Below, one piece after another: positions 62,070 to 64,000 of a stretch of 64,000 nt of DNA. This stretch comes from Desulfosediminicola ganghwensis (GTDB lineage: Bacteria > Desulfobacterota > Desulfobulbia > Desulfobulbales > Desulfocapsaceae). A program made the translations under genes and the position numbers. The number at the start of each line of letters is the position of its first letter. The first letter of the stretch is position 1. The DNA lies in contig NZ_CP050699.1 in the NCBI RefSeq assembly GCF_005116675.2, positions 2,751,001 through 2,815,000 of the forward strand, given 5' to 3'. Under the pieces are notes generated by a model. The model was not told where the DNA came from, ran no database searches, and saw only the letters and a program-made list of their open reading frames with translations.

Positions 62070-63419
62070 TCACTGGTTGTCTGGCTGTCGTGAATTCTGA
62101 ATTATGCTTGAGTGCTCCAGGGTGGGAAAGTGTTTCGGAGGAGATACCTGTACGCTGTTGGGGAGTCCTGGTTGGTATACATCGGTGTCAACAGGTGCAT
62201 ATATTTCGGCTCTGGCTATCAGCACTCCCTGCTGTGCTTCCTGTTCTGCCGGTTGAACTGGTTTTGCAGCTTGTTGCCTGTCAGGAGTGACCTGCGCGTC
62301 AATTTGTTCGTTGGGTTGCTCATCTGGAGGACTGTTGGACAGTGGCGCAGTCTGTATTACCGCGGGGTTCACTGCCTGATTAGCAGGCTCTGTATCTGCT
62401 GCTTGTGCCGGTTTTTCCTCTGTTTCAGCTGCGCTTGCTGTTGCCTTGGCAGGCTCTTCAATCTCCTCGACATTTGCGGGCTGCGGTTCAACCGCGATCA
62501 GCTCCTTAAAAAACGGTGAGAAGTAGAGCATTGTGAGCAGCAGGCAAAAGACAACCATGAGACCGGCAATAGTCGCTGGTTCCCGAAAAACACTTCGCTG
62601 TCCGGTCTGCTGGGAAAAGACCTCTGAACCCGCCTTCCTGATAATATCGTAACTCACATGATCTTCGTTTTCCGCATACGCTCCGAGCAATGCACGGTCG
62701 CAGAGCACATTTATCCGGCGGGGGATTCCCCCTGTAATTCTGGCTATGTACTTGATTGCTTTAGGTGAAAAGAGCCGTTTGTTTTTGCCGTCGGCTACAG
62801 AGAGCCTGTGCAGAATATACGAGTGGACTTCTTCCGGGCTGAGCGGAGTGAGGTGATAGCGGCTGGTGACCCGTTGATTAAGCTGCGAGAGCTCCGGGCG
62901 TTCCAGGATATCACGTAACTCGGGCTGACCGATGAGTACTATCTGCAGAAGTTTCTGGGTGTTTGTCTCAAGATTTGTGAGCAGACGCAGCTGTTCGAGC
63001 ACATCCATGTCGAGGTTTTGCGCCTCGTCAATGATAATGGCGGTGGTGCGCCCTTTGGCGTAAGCCGTTAGCAGATGGCGGTTGAGCACATCCACGTAGG
63101 TTTTCATCGAGCCAGCATCGCCTTCCAGGAGAATTCCCAGTTCCTCGCAGATAGTTCGAAGCAGCTCGCTTGCGGTGAGTTTGGGGTTGAGGATAATAGC
63201 TACATCGGTGTGTTCAGGCAGTTGAGTGAGCAGACATCGGCAGACGGTGGTTTTGCCGGTACCCACATCACCTGTGAGCAGGATGAAGCAGCCGTCGCTG
63301 TTGATACCGTAGAGGAGATGGGCCAGAGCTTCCCGGTGCAGCTCACTCATGAAGAGGTAGCGGGGATTTGGAGATATTGCAAAAGGCTTCTCTTCCAGAC
63401 CAAAGTAGCGGGTATACAT
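62070..63419 (-). CDS. gspA: GspA/ExeA-type AAA+ ATPase
   Basis: A 449-residue inner-membrane ATPase for type II secretin assembly. It starts with YTRYFGLEEKPFAISPNPRY, the GspA signature. Walker A GDVGTGKT is at 50-57 and Walker B AIIIDEAQNL follows near 127-136. A membrane helix (about 286-304) is followed by a long Ala/Glu/Pro/Gln-rich periplasmic tail, where a peptidoglycan-binding domain is often found but is not obvious. It is divergent from gspF, 238 bp away. Confidence 0.9.
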   Translation of the reverse strand: MYTRYFGLEEKPFAISPNPRYLFMSELHREALAHLLYGINSDGCFILLTGDVGTGKTTVCRCLLTQLPEHTDVAIILNPKLTASELLRTICEELGILLEGDAGSMKTYVDVLNRHLLTAYAKGRTTAIIIDEAQNLDMDVLEQLRLLTNLETNTQKLLQIVLIGQPELRDILERPELSQLNQRVTSRYHLTPLSPEEVHSYILHRLSVADGKNKRLFSPKAIKYIARITGGIPRRINVLCDRALLGAYAENEDHVSYDIIRKAGSEVFSQQTGQRSVFREPATIAGLMVVFCLLLTMLYFSPFFKELIAVEPQPANVEEIEEPAKATASAAETEEKPAQAADTEPANQAVNPAVIQTAPLSNSPPDEQPNEQIDAQVTPDRQQAAKPVQPAEQEAQQGVLIARAEIYAPVDTDVYQPGLPNSVQVSPPKHFPTLEHSSIIQNSRQPDNQ

Positions 63420-63657
63420 GTCTATGTTATGTAAAGGAAAATGTGAAATCCGCAGTCGCTATAATCGTGTACCGGTCGGCGGTGATCCAGACCAGAGTGC
63501 GGATTAAAACCAAGTAGATGGTTGCCAGTATATTGTAAAAACATCAAATTTTCCATCTCTCTTTCTTTTTTATTGTAACTCTCGTCATAACCCCATAACA
63601 TGACCTTGAGGCCCATAGGATAAATTGAAATAGATCAGGAAAACAAAGAGCTAGTAA

Positions 63658-64000
63658 ATGCCGGTTTATGAGTATAAGGCACTCGACAGTGCCGGGAAGG
63701 ATGTCAAGGGTATCATAGACGCCGAAAGTGAAGCCCAGGCCCGCACAAAGCTGCGATCAGCCGGTACCTATCCCGTCTCGATTAAGCGAAGTAAGGGCCG
63801 CACCAGAGGGGCTGGCAGGAAAGGTTCCGGCATCGGCTTCTTCGAGCGGGTCCGTCCCGAAGAAGTGCTGGTGTTTACCAGGCAACTGGCGACTCTGGTA
63901 GGTGCCGGGATTCCCCTGGTTCCGGCACTGTCTTCCCTGATAGAGCAGACCAGCAATGCGGCGTTACAGAGGGTCATCGCGGAGATCCGCGAAAACGTCA
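63658..64000 (+). CDS. gspF: GspF, type II secretion platform protein (partial)
   Basis: The gene runs off the right edge after 114 codons. The N-terminus MPVYEYKALDSAGKDVKGII and FTRQLATLVGAGIPLVPALSSL are standard for GspF/PilC. AAAGAG lies upstream of ATG 63658. Its place beside gspA/gspB indicates that a type II secretion operon continues to the right; gspE is not seen before it. Confidence 0.9.
   Translation, partial: MPVYEYKALDSAGKDVKGIIDAESEAQARTKLRSAGTYPVSIKRSKGRTRGAGRKGSGIGFFERVRPEEVLVFTRQLATLVGAGIPLVPALSSLIEQTSNAALQRVIAEIRENV

Overview
The window looks like chromosome from a sulfate-reducing or sulfur-metabolising member of Desulfobacterota. The basis is the dsrMKJOP membrane complex at the left edge, the gene complement (class 1B PyrD with PyrK, RNase E/G, LptD, a Tad pilus and a type II secretion system) and the moderate base composition. 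A Desulfobulbales-like host is my inference; no rRNA or marker comparison was possible.

Layout. 1-4.3 kb: end of dsrM, then dsrK-dsrJ-dsrO-dsrP, closed by a strong terminator. 4.3-10.7 kb: a flavodoxin-like gene, a prepilin peptidase on the minus strand, and a plus-strand run pyrK-pyrD-aroD-aroE-aroA. 10.7-17.4 kb: a minus-strand envelope run lptD - DHH phosphoesterase - mltB - mltA - SAM hydrolase. 17.35-18.2 kb: a long apparently non-coding leader, then an RNase E/G gene with an unusual 400-residue N-terminal extension, then tRNA-Arg(ACG).

21.0-29.7 kb: a decayed genomic island in the tRNA-Arg gene, bounded by perfect 61-bp direct repeats of the tRNA 3' half. It holds an ISL3-type element, an excisionase-like HTH gene, a broken primase-polymerase gene, a GEMM (cyclic-dinucleotide) type riboswitch, a wrecked IS200/IS605 tnpA, a secreted S8/S53-like protease with PKD and cysteine-rich tail, and an IS3-type element with a nonsense mutation. 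No integrase is present, although paired arm-like repeats survive at both ends.

30.0-43.4 kb: an NtrC-type sigma-54 activator, an array of four palindromes and two large exported proteins (an unrecognised 621-residue protein and a 1224-residue LVIVD beta-propeller protein), which together look like one regulated surface or periplasmic unit. These are followed by a SnoaL-like protein with a Cys-rich signalling tail, an exported amidohydrolase, an IS30 remnant next to a broken PAP2 gene, and a periplasmic triple-rhodanese gene coupled to a small membrane protein.

44.2-58.4 kb: a Tad/Flp pilus locus (AAA+ ATPase, flp, cpaA, cpaB, cpaC, small lipoprotein, tadE, tadG, tadZ, tadA, tadB, tadC, tadD with LytR_C domain, TPR lipoprotein). 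58.5-64 kb: a secreted Gly/Ser-rich protein, a flippase/beta-propeller fusion, gspB and gspA on the minus strand, and the start of gspF on the plus strand.

The most novelty-bearing parts are the variant-looking riboswitch with its secreted protease inside the decayed island, the sigma-54/palindrome/secreted-protein unit, and several unusual domain fusions. No CRISPR array or recognisable defence island is present.
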